From Trichopria drosophilae (taxonomy: Eukaryota; Arthropoda; Insecta; Hymenoptera; Diapriidae): a stretch of DNA of 64,000 nt. The DNA is taken from assembly GCA_030407085.1 (NCBI GenBank), contig CM059582.1, positions 69,211,501 through 69,275,500 of the forward strand, in the 5' to 3' direction. The notes under the pieces are model-generated. The model saw nothing but the letters and a program-made list of their open reading frames with translations, ran no database searches and had not been told where the DNA came from. The position numbers were made by a program, and so were the translations under genes. This document shows positions 23,388 through 34,694 of the stretch, piece after piece; within the stretch, counting starts at the first letter, position 1; every line of letters starts with the position of its first letter.

Positions 23388-26056
23388 CCCTTCAACTAGC
23401 AACCTGGAATGCCAATGGCTTATCCAAATATAGAAATAAATTACAAGCTTTTTTGAGAGACCAAAATATTGATATAATGCTAATATCCGAAACTCACTTC
23501 ACCAAGAAAAATTATATTAAATTCAATAGATATGTTGTTTATCATAACATGCATCATGACGGTACAGCTCATGGAGGGTCTGCAATTGTCATTAAAAATA
23601 ACATCAAACATCACGTTATTAATGAATATAAAACGGAACAAATCCAAGCCACAAATGTAGTGGTGGACGAGTGGAATGGACCGCTTACCATCTCTGCTGT
23701 GTACTGCTCCCCAAAGCATGCTACAAAACAGGACGAGTTCGAAAAGTACCTAAAAAAGCTGGGAAATCGCTTTATTACAGGAGGTGATTTTAATGCCAAG
23801 CATCCACAATGGGGCTCTCGGTTAACATCTCCTAAGGGTAGAGAACTTTGTAAAGCCATGAAGCATTTGAATCTAGAATCAGTGTCAACGGGCGAACCAA
23901 CGTACTGGCCCACAGACAGAAGAAAAATACCAGATGTGATTGACTGCTATATTACGAAATGCATAAATAAAAAATACTTAAAAGTAAAATCATGCCTTGA
24001 TCTATCTTCAGATCACTCGCCTGTATTACTTACATTAAGTAGTATAATTATCGAAAAAGAAAAACCGCGCGTATTGTGTAGCAAAAAGACCGATTGGGCA
24101 TATTATAAAACTCAAGTCGAAGAAACGCTAAACATATTTCTACCGTTAAAAACAGAAAATGACATCACTGAGGCGGTAGAGCATTTCAACCAGTGTATCC
24201 AACAAGCAGCATGAAATGCAACTCCAGCCAATTCAACAATCAGAAATGCTGATATATCTTCGGTACTAGTAAGACAAAAAAATAGCAGAAAAACGACAAA
24301 TAAGAAAACAGTGGCAAATAACTAGATCCCCAGAGCTGAAAAGTAAGTTGAATAAGGCTATTCAAAATCTGCATAGATTGCTAAAAACGGAAGCAAACAG
24401 TAATATACAGGATTATCTGCGAACTCTTGGACCAACCCAGGGATCTGATTATTCACTTTGGAAAGCAACCAAGGGATTAAAACAACCTCAAACCTCAATA
24501 CCACCACTACGTTTACCCGACGGCAAATGGGCAGGAAGCGCGCAGGAAAAAGCTGGAATATTTGCACAACACCTGATAGAGGTATTCACTCCACACCCCA
24601 GTCAAACGCAATCCGAAGAATATGAAATACGCCGAAAACTTAACGAAACCTATCAGCTGGAACCTCCACTAAGAAAGTTTAAAATAATCGAAGTAATTAA
24701 AACTATTCAACATGATATAAGTCCCAAAAAAGCACCAGGATACGACTTGATCAATGGCCAAATACTACGAAATCTTCCAAACAAAGGCTGGAAATTTTTA
24801 ACCCAGCTTTTTAATGCAGTATTGAGAACCAGCTTCTTTCCACTGCAGTGGAAAGTAGCACAGATTATTCTAATCCTGAAACCGGATAAAAACCCTGAAG
24901 ATGTCAAGTCGTATCGACCAATTAGCTTATTACCAATTCTTTCCAAAGTTTTTGAAAAATTGTTACTTCTGAGGCTAAAACCAATCATTGAAAGGAAGGA
25001 GTTGATCCCCAATCATCAATTCGGCTTCCGTAACAAACACTCTACTATCGAGCAAGCGCATCGAGTTTACAACAAGATATTATCAAGCTTAGAAGAAAAA
25101 AAGTACTGTTCGGGTGTTTTTCTGGACATAACTCAAGCTTTTGACAAAGTCTGGCTAACTGGCCTACTGTACAAAATAAAGACAAGCTTCCCTCTAGGCT
25201 ATTATACCCTTCTAAAATCTTATCTCTAAGACAGGCACTTCTTCGTGAAATATCAAGATATATTTACGGAATTACACAAAATACAAGCCGGTGTGCCTCA
25301 AGGTAGCGTACTAGGGCCGATCCCGTACCTTCTCTATACCGCCGACCTGCCTACGAAAATCGGAGTAGCAACAGCACATTAGCAGATGGCACTGCAGTAT
25401 TAGCTTCACACGAAAATCTAATTCTCGCGACTCAAATGGTGCAAAGCAATCTTGATGACATTCAAAAGTGGCTAAACATTTGGAGAATAAAAGCCAATGA
25501 AACGAAATCAGTCCATGTGACTTTTACTACCCGAAGAGAGACTTGTCGTGAAGTATTACTTAACGGCCAACAGATTCCGCAATCTGATGTAGCTAAATAC
25601 TTAGGCATGCACTTTGATCGCCGAATGACGTGGAAAACACACATATTTACCAAAAGGAAACAGCTTGGACTCAAATTACGAAAACTATTTTGGCTTTTAA
25701 ATCGAGAATCACAACTCACGCTTGAGAATAAGCTCCTGCTATACAAGGTTATTTTGAAACTAGTATAGACGTATGGAATACAGCTGTGGGGAACGGCAGC
25801 CAATTCTAATATAGAGATACTTCAACGCTTTCAGTCAAAAGTACTGAGAATGATAGTTGATGCACCATGATTTTTAACTAATGATACCATACATCGCGAC
25901 CTACAAGTGTTGAGTGTCAAAGAGGAAATCCAGGAATATAAGAAAAATTACAGTGGGAGACTAAAGAAGCACCCAAATATTCTTACAGTCAACATAATGA
26001 AACAACGACCAATCAGGAGACTCAAGAAGAAAATTCCATTCGATCTTACGCACTAG
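23381..26056 (+). pseudogene. LINE ORF2 (endonuclease and reverse transcriptase), broken
   Basis: ORF2 nicks the target and copies the RNA. Its ATG at 23381 overlaps the ORF1 stop. The endonuclease is at 23387-24060: TWNANGLSKY, ISETHF, TGGDFNAKH, SSDHSPV (catalytic Glu, Asp, Asp/Asn and His motifs kept). RT begins near 24690 (KKAPGYDLINGQIL), with YRPISLLPILSK, HQFGFR, VFLDITQAFDKVW and AGVPQGSVLGP. The catalytic FADD box near 25383-25400 reads LADG, so a metal-binding Asp is lost. Stops near 24212, 25767 and 25868 stand at likely Trp positions. Another stop is at 25227-25229. Frameshifts lie near 24275 and 25370. Confidence 0.85.
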
Positions 26057-26290
26057 AATAGACAGATCCTTCTGGTGTATATTAAACTTTTACTCCAAGT
26101 GACATAATACTTCTTAACTTTATTTAAATTGATATTATAAGTGTTAGTTTAATATAATAATTAAGAATATCTGTATAAGGGCGCATCACTGGATGGCTAC
26201 CTTCCACCATTAATTTCTACAACAAAAATATTGCTGAATGTCAACAAGACAGATTATAATAAAATTGGAAAGTTAAAAAAAAAAATAAAA

Positions 26291-26690
26291 TTTCCAAACT
26301 TTTATCAAATCTACGTATTTTAAATGCAGATGAGCTTAAATCATTAAAATCAAAAGTAGATCAAGTTGTAATTACACCTTTTGAAAAATTTTAAATTTTT
26401 AGTCAAGTTATTAAAAGAAATCTCTTTGATAATCTTCTAAAGGAAAATTTGAGGATAGGACTGAAAAATCTAAGAGAGATATTAATTAAATTAGGCGTAT
26501 TAATATTCAGGATTTCAGAAACTAGAGATTTCTTAGATGTAAATCCTCAAGGAGATCTAAATCAATTATTACGCGAATATTTCTTATCATTGAATATCAA
26601 TATAACAGTGTGTCGAGACAATATTCGAATACCTCCAGAGAATATTCGTATGAAAATAATTACTGAAAATAAATTATGCGCCCGTAGGTG
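26291..26690 (+). pseudogene. Gypsy-2 pol fragment, copy B
   Basis: Second copy of the fragment at 19911-20349, with a few substitutions (for example MKITV changed to INITV, NIQIPP to NIRIPP). It is cut after KIITEN, so the integrase finger His residues present in copy A are lost here. Confidence 0.6.
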
Positions 26691-26821
26691 ATCACCGAGC
26701 CCGAGTTACTTACAAAAATTCAGTTGTTTCAGTATCGACATAGTTATACCTCCATCCCTTCCGGGGGGGGGGGGGGGGTCGAAATGTCGACATTTGATGA
26801 AAAACTATAGGGTCATTTTTA

Positions 26822-28697
26822 TGGGTACAGGACGTTTTGGTGCCGCCGTTTTGGCGCCAGGACGTTTTGGCGCCGAGCGTTTTGGCGCTGGACGTTTTGG
26901 CGCTGGGCGTTTTGGCGCTGGACGTTCTGGCGCTAGGGAGGTTTTGGCGCCAAGAACGATTTGGTTCAAACAGTTTTAACGGTGATCTTTCTGGTGTGCG
27001 GATATTTTAGTGCAAAATACTACCCTGTAACCAGTCTCAATTTTATGGCCAACTCGCATCGTGTTCCCGGGATAGGGGGAGGGGGTCAAGAATCATAAAA
27101 ATCATAGGATAGGTGTTGGAAAGATTCGACGATCCTTGCTAATCCGCGGTGTAAAGAATGCAAAGTGAAACATTCCGAGTTGTATCTGACACATAAATTT
27201 CCAAGTGCTCGACTCGCATTATGTTCACAGTAGTTGTGTGCGTGTGGGGGGAGGGGCTGCGACCCCCCCCCCACACCACCCGCTAAAAAAACTTAACCCA
27301 CGTAGACCGCATAGTGCTCGGACCTCATTATTTCCCAGTAAATATAAACTTCGAATTTTATAATGTGACGGGGCGTCACCGATCGACCCCTGCGCGTGGC
27401 AGTAGCGGAGGAGTAGGGAGCGCCACTGTCAACACTCGCTTTACTCTCCTATAGCTTAGAGCACTTCGGACGATCAATTTAAGTCCGTAGTCTACCGGTA
27501 TTGCGAGCACACGGCATTACCGATTTAAATGTCTGGCTCGATGGCGCGTCCACGCTGGCAATCTTCCCGCCGCGACCTCGACGCACGAGCCCCATCTACT
27601 GGCACCCGTTCCGGGTTCGCCGCCGCCATGGACCGCCGGCTCCGCCGCGCATTGGTGCTGGCCAGGTTCCCCTTCTTCCCCGGGTATCATTACCACACCC
27701 GGACATACGAGGAGTAGTATGGCGAATTCGTGCCCTCTCCTCCAGGGCCTCACCGTCTTTCGTCATTGGGGGACTCTTCCACTCATTCGACGTCGACAAT
27801 AGTAAGACTCCTACTCCCCCTACGGACTATCATAGGGATAGCCACGAGACGCTGAGTTCCGTTTGCTCTCTCTCTCTCTCTTTTCCCCCTTTTTTCCAGA
27901 TACCAACGGACGCCGCGACACGGAACTTTTTTCGTGGATTCCTTAACGAGCAGACGTGTGTCGTGAATCTGTCTCTGAGAACCAAGTCCAGTACCTTCCG
28001 AAAGATTAGAATTGTGCTCTTCGCATGCGGGTCGTCAAGTTGTGACATCCGAGCCCTTCAATTCAACCAATATACGCCAGGTTGGCGTCTGACTGGCCTT
28101 GGGATAAAGTGGTGATCTTGGCGATTACCAGCGCATCATTGTGTGGAAGCGTCCGCAACCCCCGTGAGTACGGTTAGCCCCCAGCGTTCGATTTATATCC
28201 CTTCCGCTTTTTCTTTTTGCTATATTTAATCTCTTTTTATTTTTTTGTGTATCGCGTGTTTTGACCTCATCCGAGGTTTTCCCCCGCCATTCGCGTCTTC
28301 CGCTAAAACCTCCGGTCATGAGCAAGCAGCCCGCCGTCGAGTGACCGTCGAACTCTCGAACTAAATGTCGCGTACTGGACTATGTGTGTAATTGAAAATT
28401 GTTTATAATATATTATGTTTTATTTTGTTTAACTCTGAGTATAGTTTATTCCCGCGCCTCTAATCCCTTTAATAATAAAAAGAAAGACAGTTACAATAAC
28501 GAAAATATCAATGAAAATATTACCGTAATTACAACAGTACAAAAAAATGTCGTCACAGTAATCCTAGTTAGTTGAAAGAGGAAATGGCGCCAAAACACTA
28601 AGCGCCAAAACGGGGGCGCCAAAACATCCCGGCGCCAAAACGGCGAGCGCCAAAACGGCGAGCGCCAAAATGGTGACGTCAAAACGTCCTGCTCCCA
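26822..28697. mobile_element. TIR element with GGCGCCAAAACG arrays, copy B, split by a solo LTR
   Basis: The ends are TGGGTACAGGACGTTTTGG (26822) and CCAAAACG...CCTGCTCCCA (28697). The same ATTTTTA duplication occurs at 26815-26821 and 28698-28704. The left array at 26830-26965 has about nine units of roughly 13 bases (GGACGTTTTGGCGCT); the right array at 28585-28690 has about seven. Without the inserted solo LTR the element is about 740 bp. Non-autonomous; superfamily not assigned. Confidence 0.75.
27364..28495 (+). mobile_element. Solo LTR, 1132 bp, with ATAA target duplication
   Basis: It begins TGTGACGGGGCG and ends AGACAGTTACA (TG...CA), with ATAA directly on both sides (27360-27363 and 28496-28499). 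Copy A of the composite repeat has the uninterrupted site (TTTAATAACG), so this is a clean insertion. The ORFs inside (for example 27501-28115) are in GC-rich LTR sequence and have no domain. The 4-bp duplication and TG/CA ends fit a Gypsy-type solo LTR left by LTR-LTR recombination. The parent element is not in the window, though the start resembles the TGTAACG start of Gypsy-3. Confidence 0.85.
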
Positions 28698-29183
28698 ATT
28701 TTTATGCCCGTGGTGACCAAATTGAATACTTCGTCCACACCTAAAGTCTGGGTCGAATTAATTTATTCATAAAGCTGGTAAAACATAAATTTTCAAATTA
28801 TGCTAAAAAATTCTCTTATTTAAAAGTTTGTTTGAGCACACTTAAAACTTATTTTCAAAAATATTTGCAATACATTTGTTTAATGTTTTTTTGATACACG
28901 AAGAATTCTGTTGATTACAAATATGGTTTAGCCCGCTTGAAACTTTCTTCTTCATATTGGTAACAATGAGGAAGACGTCTAAATCTTATATTGCGCCCCT
29001 TCAAATTGTAAACTAAATAATGCAATTTTATTTCCTGGTCGAAAGAAAGTATATTTCTGATGATTTTATGTGAAATAGGAGTTTTTAAAAAAAAATGAAC
29101 TATTGGATTAGATGTGATTTATTTCAGAAAAGGTGATAGCAATGTTGGTTGCAGGTCTAAATATTACCGCTGGAAATGATTAA

Positions 29184-29310
29184 TATGGCAACAGTATAGC
29201 TTCAGTATTGGGAAGAGTATGGCTATGATATTCGAGTTATATACCTTTGGTGTGGGTCACAGATATGGGATTAGCCTGGCGTATGAGCGTTTCCCATACT
29301 GTTATCCATA
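29184..29310 (+). mobile_element. 127-bp MITE family, copy 2
   Basis: Same length and direction as copy 1 at 21710-21836, with a few substitutions, at the same place in composite copy B. Confidence 0.7.
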
Positions 29311-29328
29311 GTATCGATAGATAAATTC

Positions 29329-30289
29329 GAAACTGGACGTTGCGAAGGTCCCGAGTTCGAATTCCCGTCCGTGCAATTTTCTCTGATTATGTCCAGTGTG
29401 AATGTACGAATTTGGGACCGTCAGCGTCTTATCTGCGGTCGGTACATCGTGGATCTTATCTCGGATAAAGAGGGGGTAATGCCCGCGACGTGCTAGCTAC
29501 GGCGCAGACCGCCGAATCTGCTGATGGTACCGATATCCGGGTAGGGGGGACTGGCTCTGGATGGGTTTTGGGTGTATGTCTGCCTAGTTCTGTCTTGTAC
29601 CGACCTATCTCTGTCATGTACCTCTCCACTCGAGGGCCGACCCGCAAATAGACTAATAATTGTCATTAACGCGGGGGAAAATTACCTGTCCTTTGTTCTT
29701 ATGTCCTCTTTTTATAAATTTGCAAAATTTACAATTTCTAAAAATCTAAAATATCTGTAGAACAGTAGGAGATATACCAAATATAACAAAATTTGGGCGG
29801 GGGGGGGGGGGGGCATAGATAAGGGCACGGCCTCGAGTAAATAAATACAACTTCGCAAATAGATTTTGCAAATATGCAAAACACAACATTTTAATTATCT
29901 TAAACCATAGTCAGGGATACGGGACACATGTGACCATAAAAAATTGACGAACGCCTCTTTGTTTTTCACGGTACGGACAGGTAGTCGATAAGCGACGTAG
30001 CGCTATTCGCACAAACGTCGGAAGGTCCGGCATAATAACGTGACTCATAAAGCGGTCAAAACTAACGGACAAAACGGGACGCCGACTGATGCGTGCCGCC
30101 ATTTTCGACACGTGCACACACAGATGCGATCGGAAAATGGAGTGCTCACCTAGTGCCGTGAAGTGTTTTTTTTTCTTCTTCGGGGCGGACAGTGTGCGTC
30201 CATCTTCGTCACGTGACCGTGTGCAGTGAAAGTGATCGGAATCAAAGCAAGCAAAAATAGCGAACTCGAACATCGTCAACGCCACTCGA
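29329..30289. other. No gene; possible SINE-like segment and a poly-G run
   Basis: At 29350-29375 the sequence CCCGAGTTCGAATTCCCGTCC matches a Pol III B box (GTTCGAATTCC), which hints at a tRNA-derived SINE; no convincing A box was found before it. The following 280 bases are GC-rich. A run of about 15 G lies at 29799-29813. From 29930 to 30289 there may be the leader of the copia element, but no 5' LTR is identifiable. Confidence 0.35.
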
Positions 30290-31100
30290 CTTGAGATGCT
30301 CAACAAGACAAATTACGACACTTGTGCATAAAAGCTGAAGCACTACTTAAGAAGAATAGAACATGGGGATACCTTAGCGGCACGAAGCCGAAACCCGAAA
30401 TCACCGCGACGCCGACTCTCTCGCCGCGTCACAGGCCGCCCACGCTGCATGGATAGAGGAGGACGATATCGCCAAGTCGGATCTCATTCTCGCTATAAGC
30501 TCGTCGGAACTCATCCAAATACGAGGATGCGAGACGTCAAAGGGCGTTTGGGACAAACTAAAGTCAGTTTACGCGTCAAAAGGACCAGCCCGCATGGCTA
30601 CACTCGTTAAAAGACTGCTTTTGCTGAAAATGCCCGAAGGAACCGACGTGAGAGCACATAGTAAAATTCTCAGATGTCAACGATAAATTGAAGCAAATGG
30701 ACATGGAAATTCCGGAAGCCATGCTGTCAATCATGCTCCTGCTCAGTCTACCAGACAGTTTCGACGGTTTTCGGTGTGCCATAGATTCTCGCGACGTTCT
30801 CCCAGATCTCGAACACCGAAAAATCAAGATCGTAGAAGAAAACGACGTAAAATAGTCAAGATCAGGCAATTGCAAATCAGGGGCTACGTTCGTGAAGCAA
30901 AGACGCGGTAAGAAACAGCCGCCGAAGGAAAACAGCCGTGAAAAGCATGGCGAAAATCGGCATTCATTTGACTCACGAACCATATACAAGTGTGGCTATT
31001 GTAAAAAACCGGGTCACAAAGAATCAAATTGCTATACATAGAAAAATTCCACAAAACCGCAAGCGAACATAACCAACAATGATTGTCAGTCGTACCTCGC
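30290..31100 (+). pseudogene. gag: Copia gag with CCHC knuckle, frameshifted
   Basis: Fragments of a UBN2-type copia gag are seen in successive frames: TNYDTW-like start near 30305 (a TGT stands where TGG is usual), a Trp-rich segment GVWDKLKSVYASKGPARMATL at about 30545-30610, and IPEAMLSIMLLLSLPDSFD at about 30710-30765. The knuckle C-x2-C-x4-H-x4-C (CGYCKKPGHKESNC) is at about 30990-31035. Breaks occur in the first 100 bases, near 30665, at 30852 (TAG) and at 31039 (TAG). It once packaged the element RNA. Confidence 0.75.
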
Positions 31101-31104
31101 AGAG

Positions 31105-34100
31105 ATGCCCAGATACGAATCGTCACTCCTAGTGAATAACAGATACGGCAAAAATAGATGGTGTTTGGACAGCGGTTGCACCATTCACCTCTGCAACGAC
31201 GAAAACATGTTTGTGTCTATAGAAGGGATGCATAGCGGACTGAAGCTAGCCAATGACGCAACGACGGAGGTCAAAGAAAAAGGAACCGTTAGAGTAATCG
31301 CGTCGGGCGGTGAGTTGAATAAAGTTGTCCGTTTTGAAAACACGCTCTATGTTCCGGATCTTCGGACAAATCTCTTGTCGATAGCGAAAATCGTAGACAA
31401 GGGGCATGACGTGATTTTTAGTAAAAGAAAAGCGATTGTCATCGACATCGAGGGCAATATCCGTATGACCGCGGATCAAGGCGGAGATCTTTTCTATTTA
31501 CGCGGAAGGAAATCATGAAGCGTGTGTCGCCTCCGATATCCAACGCGCCATGGCGAAAATTTGGCACGAACGTCTCGGCCACCTAAACTCCAAGGACATG
31601 TAAATAATGTCCAAGAATCTAACTTTAGAAGGTCTGAACTCGAGAGACTTTTCGGACATTCGGTCACGTGAGACATGTGCGGCGGGGAAACTGACAAAGC
31701 CCCCTTTTCCGAAGCGCACCGAGAGATCGAGCGCGCCCCTGGAGATCATCCACACAGATTTTTGCGGGCCGATGCTAACCGAATTGAAGGGAAGCGCCCG
31801 GTATTTCATCACGTTTATCGATGACTACAGCAGATGGTGTGAAGTCGGATTTCTACGTCGAAAGGACGAAGTCGCAGCGAAGTTTTTGGAATATAAGGAT
31901 CTCGTCGAAACACAGACGGGCAAAAGGATAAAGGCTGTATAATCAGATAACGGTAGGGAGTTTTGCAACGCCAAAATGGATGACATATTCGCGAAAGCGG
32001 GAATCCGCCGCCGACTTACCACCACTCACACGCCCGAACAGAACGGGGTTGCGGAGCGGAAGAACCGAACTCTTGTGGAGGGCGCCCGATGTATGCTGTT
32101 GCAGTCGAAGCTGCGGCCATCCTTTTGGACCGAGGCGATCGCTACGGCGGACCACGTTAGAAACCGGTGCGTTACAAAGAGTCTAGAGAGTGGGACACCA
32201 TACGACCTGTGGCATGGAAAGCGTCCCAATGTTGACCATCTGAGGACATTTGGATGCGAGACTTTTGTTCTCGACAATAATCCTAACAAAGGAAAGTTTG
32301 ACGCCCACGGGATTAAGGGAATCTTCGTCGGATATTCACCCACATCGAAGGCTTATCGCATCTGGATTCCGGAGGAAGGGAAGATTCGCACATCAAGAAG
32401 TGTAAAATTTCTGGACAAGTTTGGTCCGGATGACCAGTACGAAGAAATTATAACCGAGGATACGATGACTGGCAGATATCATTTGTTGAATGAATCTGAC
32501 ACAGTACCACATTCACGGGAGGCAGAGATTTGTCCGAATGCAATCCTCGAACAAGGAGATCCTGAAAACGTCCCCGAAATGCCCGAGCACACTCTTTCAG
32601 GGAGGCCGCAAAGAAATCAGGTGTTCCCGAAAAATCATCAAACAGAGGGCGCGGTAGGCCGAAAAGGATACTAACAGGCAAGCCGGGACGTCCGCCTAAG
32701 CAGTACCAGCAGAAGATCAACATCAACGAGAACAATCACAGACATGACCAAGATTCGATGGAGATAGGAAATGAGTTGCCCTCGGAGCAGCTTCTCGAAG
32801 ATCAATGCAGCGTCATGCTCAGAACTGAGATCCAGTTCTCTAAAGCCATCACTGGTCCCGACGACGCGTAATGGAAAGATGCGATCTATTCCAAGGCCAA
32901 GTGCCTAGTGTCTAATGACTCTTGGGATATAGTCGAGAGACCGCAAGGTTCTAAAATTATTAGATGTCGCACCGTTCTACGGAACAAGTTCTCTGCAGAC
33001 GGAAAGCTAGAACGGCGAAAAGCGCTCCTCGTCGCTCGAGATTTTTGACAACGACCTGGGATCGATTTTCTTGAGACTTTCGCTCCCGTGGCCAGACTGA
33101 GTTCTCTCAGGTTGCTAACTACAATCTCGGTTGATCATGACCTCAAAATCACACAGCTGGATGTTACTACGGCGTATCTTAATGGAGACATAGATACGGA
33201 GATTTTCATGGAAATTCCAGAACTCTTTGAAGAGATATTGCTACGGATGTTCGACTCCGAAAAGGACGAGGAGCTGATAAGCAGGGCTCATCGAATGTTG
33301 AAACTTCTTCAAGGCGGAGGAAAGGTGTGCAGACTTAAAAAGGCCCTATACGGCTTACGTCAAGCCGGCCGCCAATGGCACACGAGGTTGGATGAGTCTC
33401 TTCGCAGTATTGGATTGTCCGCAACGAACGCAGACCCTTGCTTGTACACCAACTCTGACAAATCAATATTTGTCCTGATCTACGTCGACGATAAACTTAT
33501 GGCAACGAAGTACCCGGAGAAGGCCGAAAATATCAGAGTTCATCTTTCGCGAGATTTACAGATCAAGGATCTCGTAGAGGCGAAATATTGTCTAGACATA
33601 GAGATCACCAAGACTAAGGACGGGTTCTTTCTCTCTCAATCGGGTTACATTCGCGACGTTTCGAGCAGATTCAACATGGACGATTGCAAAACGACATCCA
33701 CTCCTATGGCCGCAGATGCAAAGTTACCATCGGTGAACTCCGAAGCAGAGGAATCTCCGAGTTCATTCCCTTATAGGGAGTTAGTCGGTGCGCTAATGTA
33801 CCTAGCGACGGGCACACGACCAGACATCGCGCATACTGTAAGTGTGTTGAGCCAATTCAATGTGAACCACGGAAAAGCTCATTGGTCGACAGCCAAACGC
33901 GTACTCCGATACCTGCAAGGCACATCAAATTATGGCCTATCTTTCAGGAAAACCGGAGAACCATTGAAAGGCTATGTAGATGCTGACTGGGGCAATTGTC
34001 CTATCGATAGGCGATCTTATACGGGATCCGTGTTCATCTTGGTCGGAGTAGCGATATCCTGGGAGTCACGCCAGCAAAGGACAGTGGCACTGTCGTCCAC

Positions 34101-34440
34101 GGAGGCCGAATACATGGGACTCACCGATGCCGCAAAGGAAGCCATTCATCTCATCGGATTTTTAGCTGAACTCGGCGCCCACCGTAACTCGGACGTCGTA
34201 ATCTACAACGATGAGCAGGGAGCCGGAAAATTAGCGACCAATCCGGTTCATCATTCAAGGTCGAAACACATCGATATACGTCATCATTTCATTCGTCGAA
34301 CTCTATCCGATTATCCACTGAAGGTGGAGTATTTACCGACGGAAGATATGATCGCAGATGTGCTTACGAAAGCATTGCTACACGCTAAGCATGAGAAATG
34401 CGCAAGAGATCTTGGAGTCATGGCATACATGAGTTGTTAG
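31105..34440 (+). pseudogene. pol: Copia pol (protease, integrase, RT, RNase H), five breaks
   Basis: The protease motif CLDSGCTIHLCND is at about 31160-31200. After a frameshift near 31510 come the integrase zinc finger region (WHERLGHLN near 31560) and the core: HTDFCGP (31750), SDNGREF (31945) and HTPEQNGVAERKNR (32030), giving D, D and E. RT runs in one frame from about 32670: AYLNGDIDTEIFMEIP, KKALYGLRQAGRQW, and YVDD near 33482. RNase H holds YVDADWG, LSSTEAEYM and HSRSKHIDIRHHF. Breaks: frameshifts near 31510 and 32650, TAA at 31940-31942, TAA at 32869-32871, TGA at 33046-33048. The last 450 codons (33088-34440) are open, so decay is moderate. Confidence 0.85.
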
Positions 34441-34461
34441 CGGCTCAAAATTGAGGGAGGC

Positions 34462-34694
34462 TGTTGGATTTCGAATTTCACGCCGCTAACGCAGCCGAGA
34501 GTACAGCGCCGCCACCGCGCGGTTGCTATCGACCGCGATCGCGCGTCCGCCAGTCGCGTCGCGCTCGAGCCATCAACGAGAGCACATGCGTAATATTTCA
34601 TTACATATACGAATCGTTCCTCCTTTTTGTACTTTATATATTATAATAAATCAGTTATTTGAAATGTATTAGTTTTCTATTTCGTCGCATTAAC
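34462..34694 (+). mobile_element. Copia 3' LTR
   Basis: It starts TGTTGGATTTCG directly after the polypurine tract. The first half is GC-rich, followed by a TATATATTATAATAAATC stretch near 34635-34652 with an AATAAA polyadenylation signal. The 3' end is uncertain; TTTCGTCGCA near 34690 is a plausible CA end. No target duplication could be checked because the 5' end is missing. Confidence 0.6.

Larger units (their letters stand above)
21857..26290 (+). mobile_element. Jockey-like non-LTR retrotransposon (LINE), broken
   Basis: The layout is a 5' leader of about 350 bases, ORF1 with three C2HC knuckles, then ORF2 with an AP-type endonuclease and reverse transcriptase, then a 3' UTR ending in an A-rich tail (26268-26290). 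This is the Jockey-clade plan. It lies exactly between the end of composite copy A and the beginning of copy B. No certain target-site duplication is visible. Confidence 0.85.
26289..29328 (+). repeat. Composite repeat, copy B
   Basis: Direct copy of 19911-21856. It starts with TTTCCAAACTTTTATCAAATC directly after the A-rich tail of the LINE, and ends with CCATAGTATCGATAGATAAATTCGAAA. Differences from A: about 75 bases missing after GAAAAT near 26670, an expanded GTTTTGGCGC array at 26830-26965, and a solo LTR inserted at 27364-28495. The AATATTACGG run of copy A is absent. Confidence 0.85.
30290..34694 (+). mobile_element. Ty1/copia retrotransposon with 3' LTR, broken
   Basis: The order is gag with a CCHC knuckle, protease, integrase, reverse transcriptase, RNase H. 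Integrase before RT is diagnostic of Ty1/copia. A polypurine tract (TTGAGGGAGGC, 34451-34461) comes right before TGTTGGATTTCG at 34462, the 3' LTR start. A matching 5' LTR is not seen upstream of 30290, so the 5' end is missing or diverged. Confidence 0.85.

Noticed and set aside
26794..26979. Open frame with repeated RFGAG
   Set aside because: It is a translation of the GTTTTGGCGC tandem array, not a protein.
27501..28115. 204-codon open frame in GC-rich DNA
   Set aside because: Lies wholly inside a solo LTR defined by TG/CA ends and ATAA duplication; no domain.
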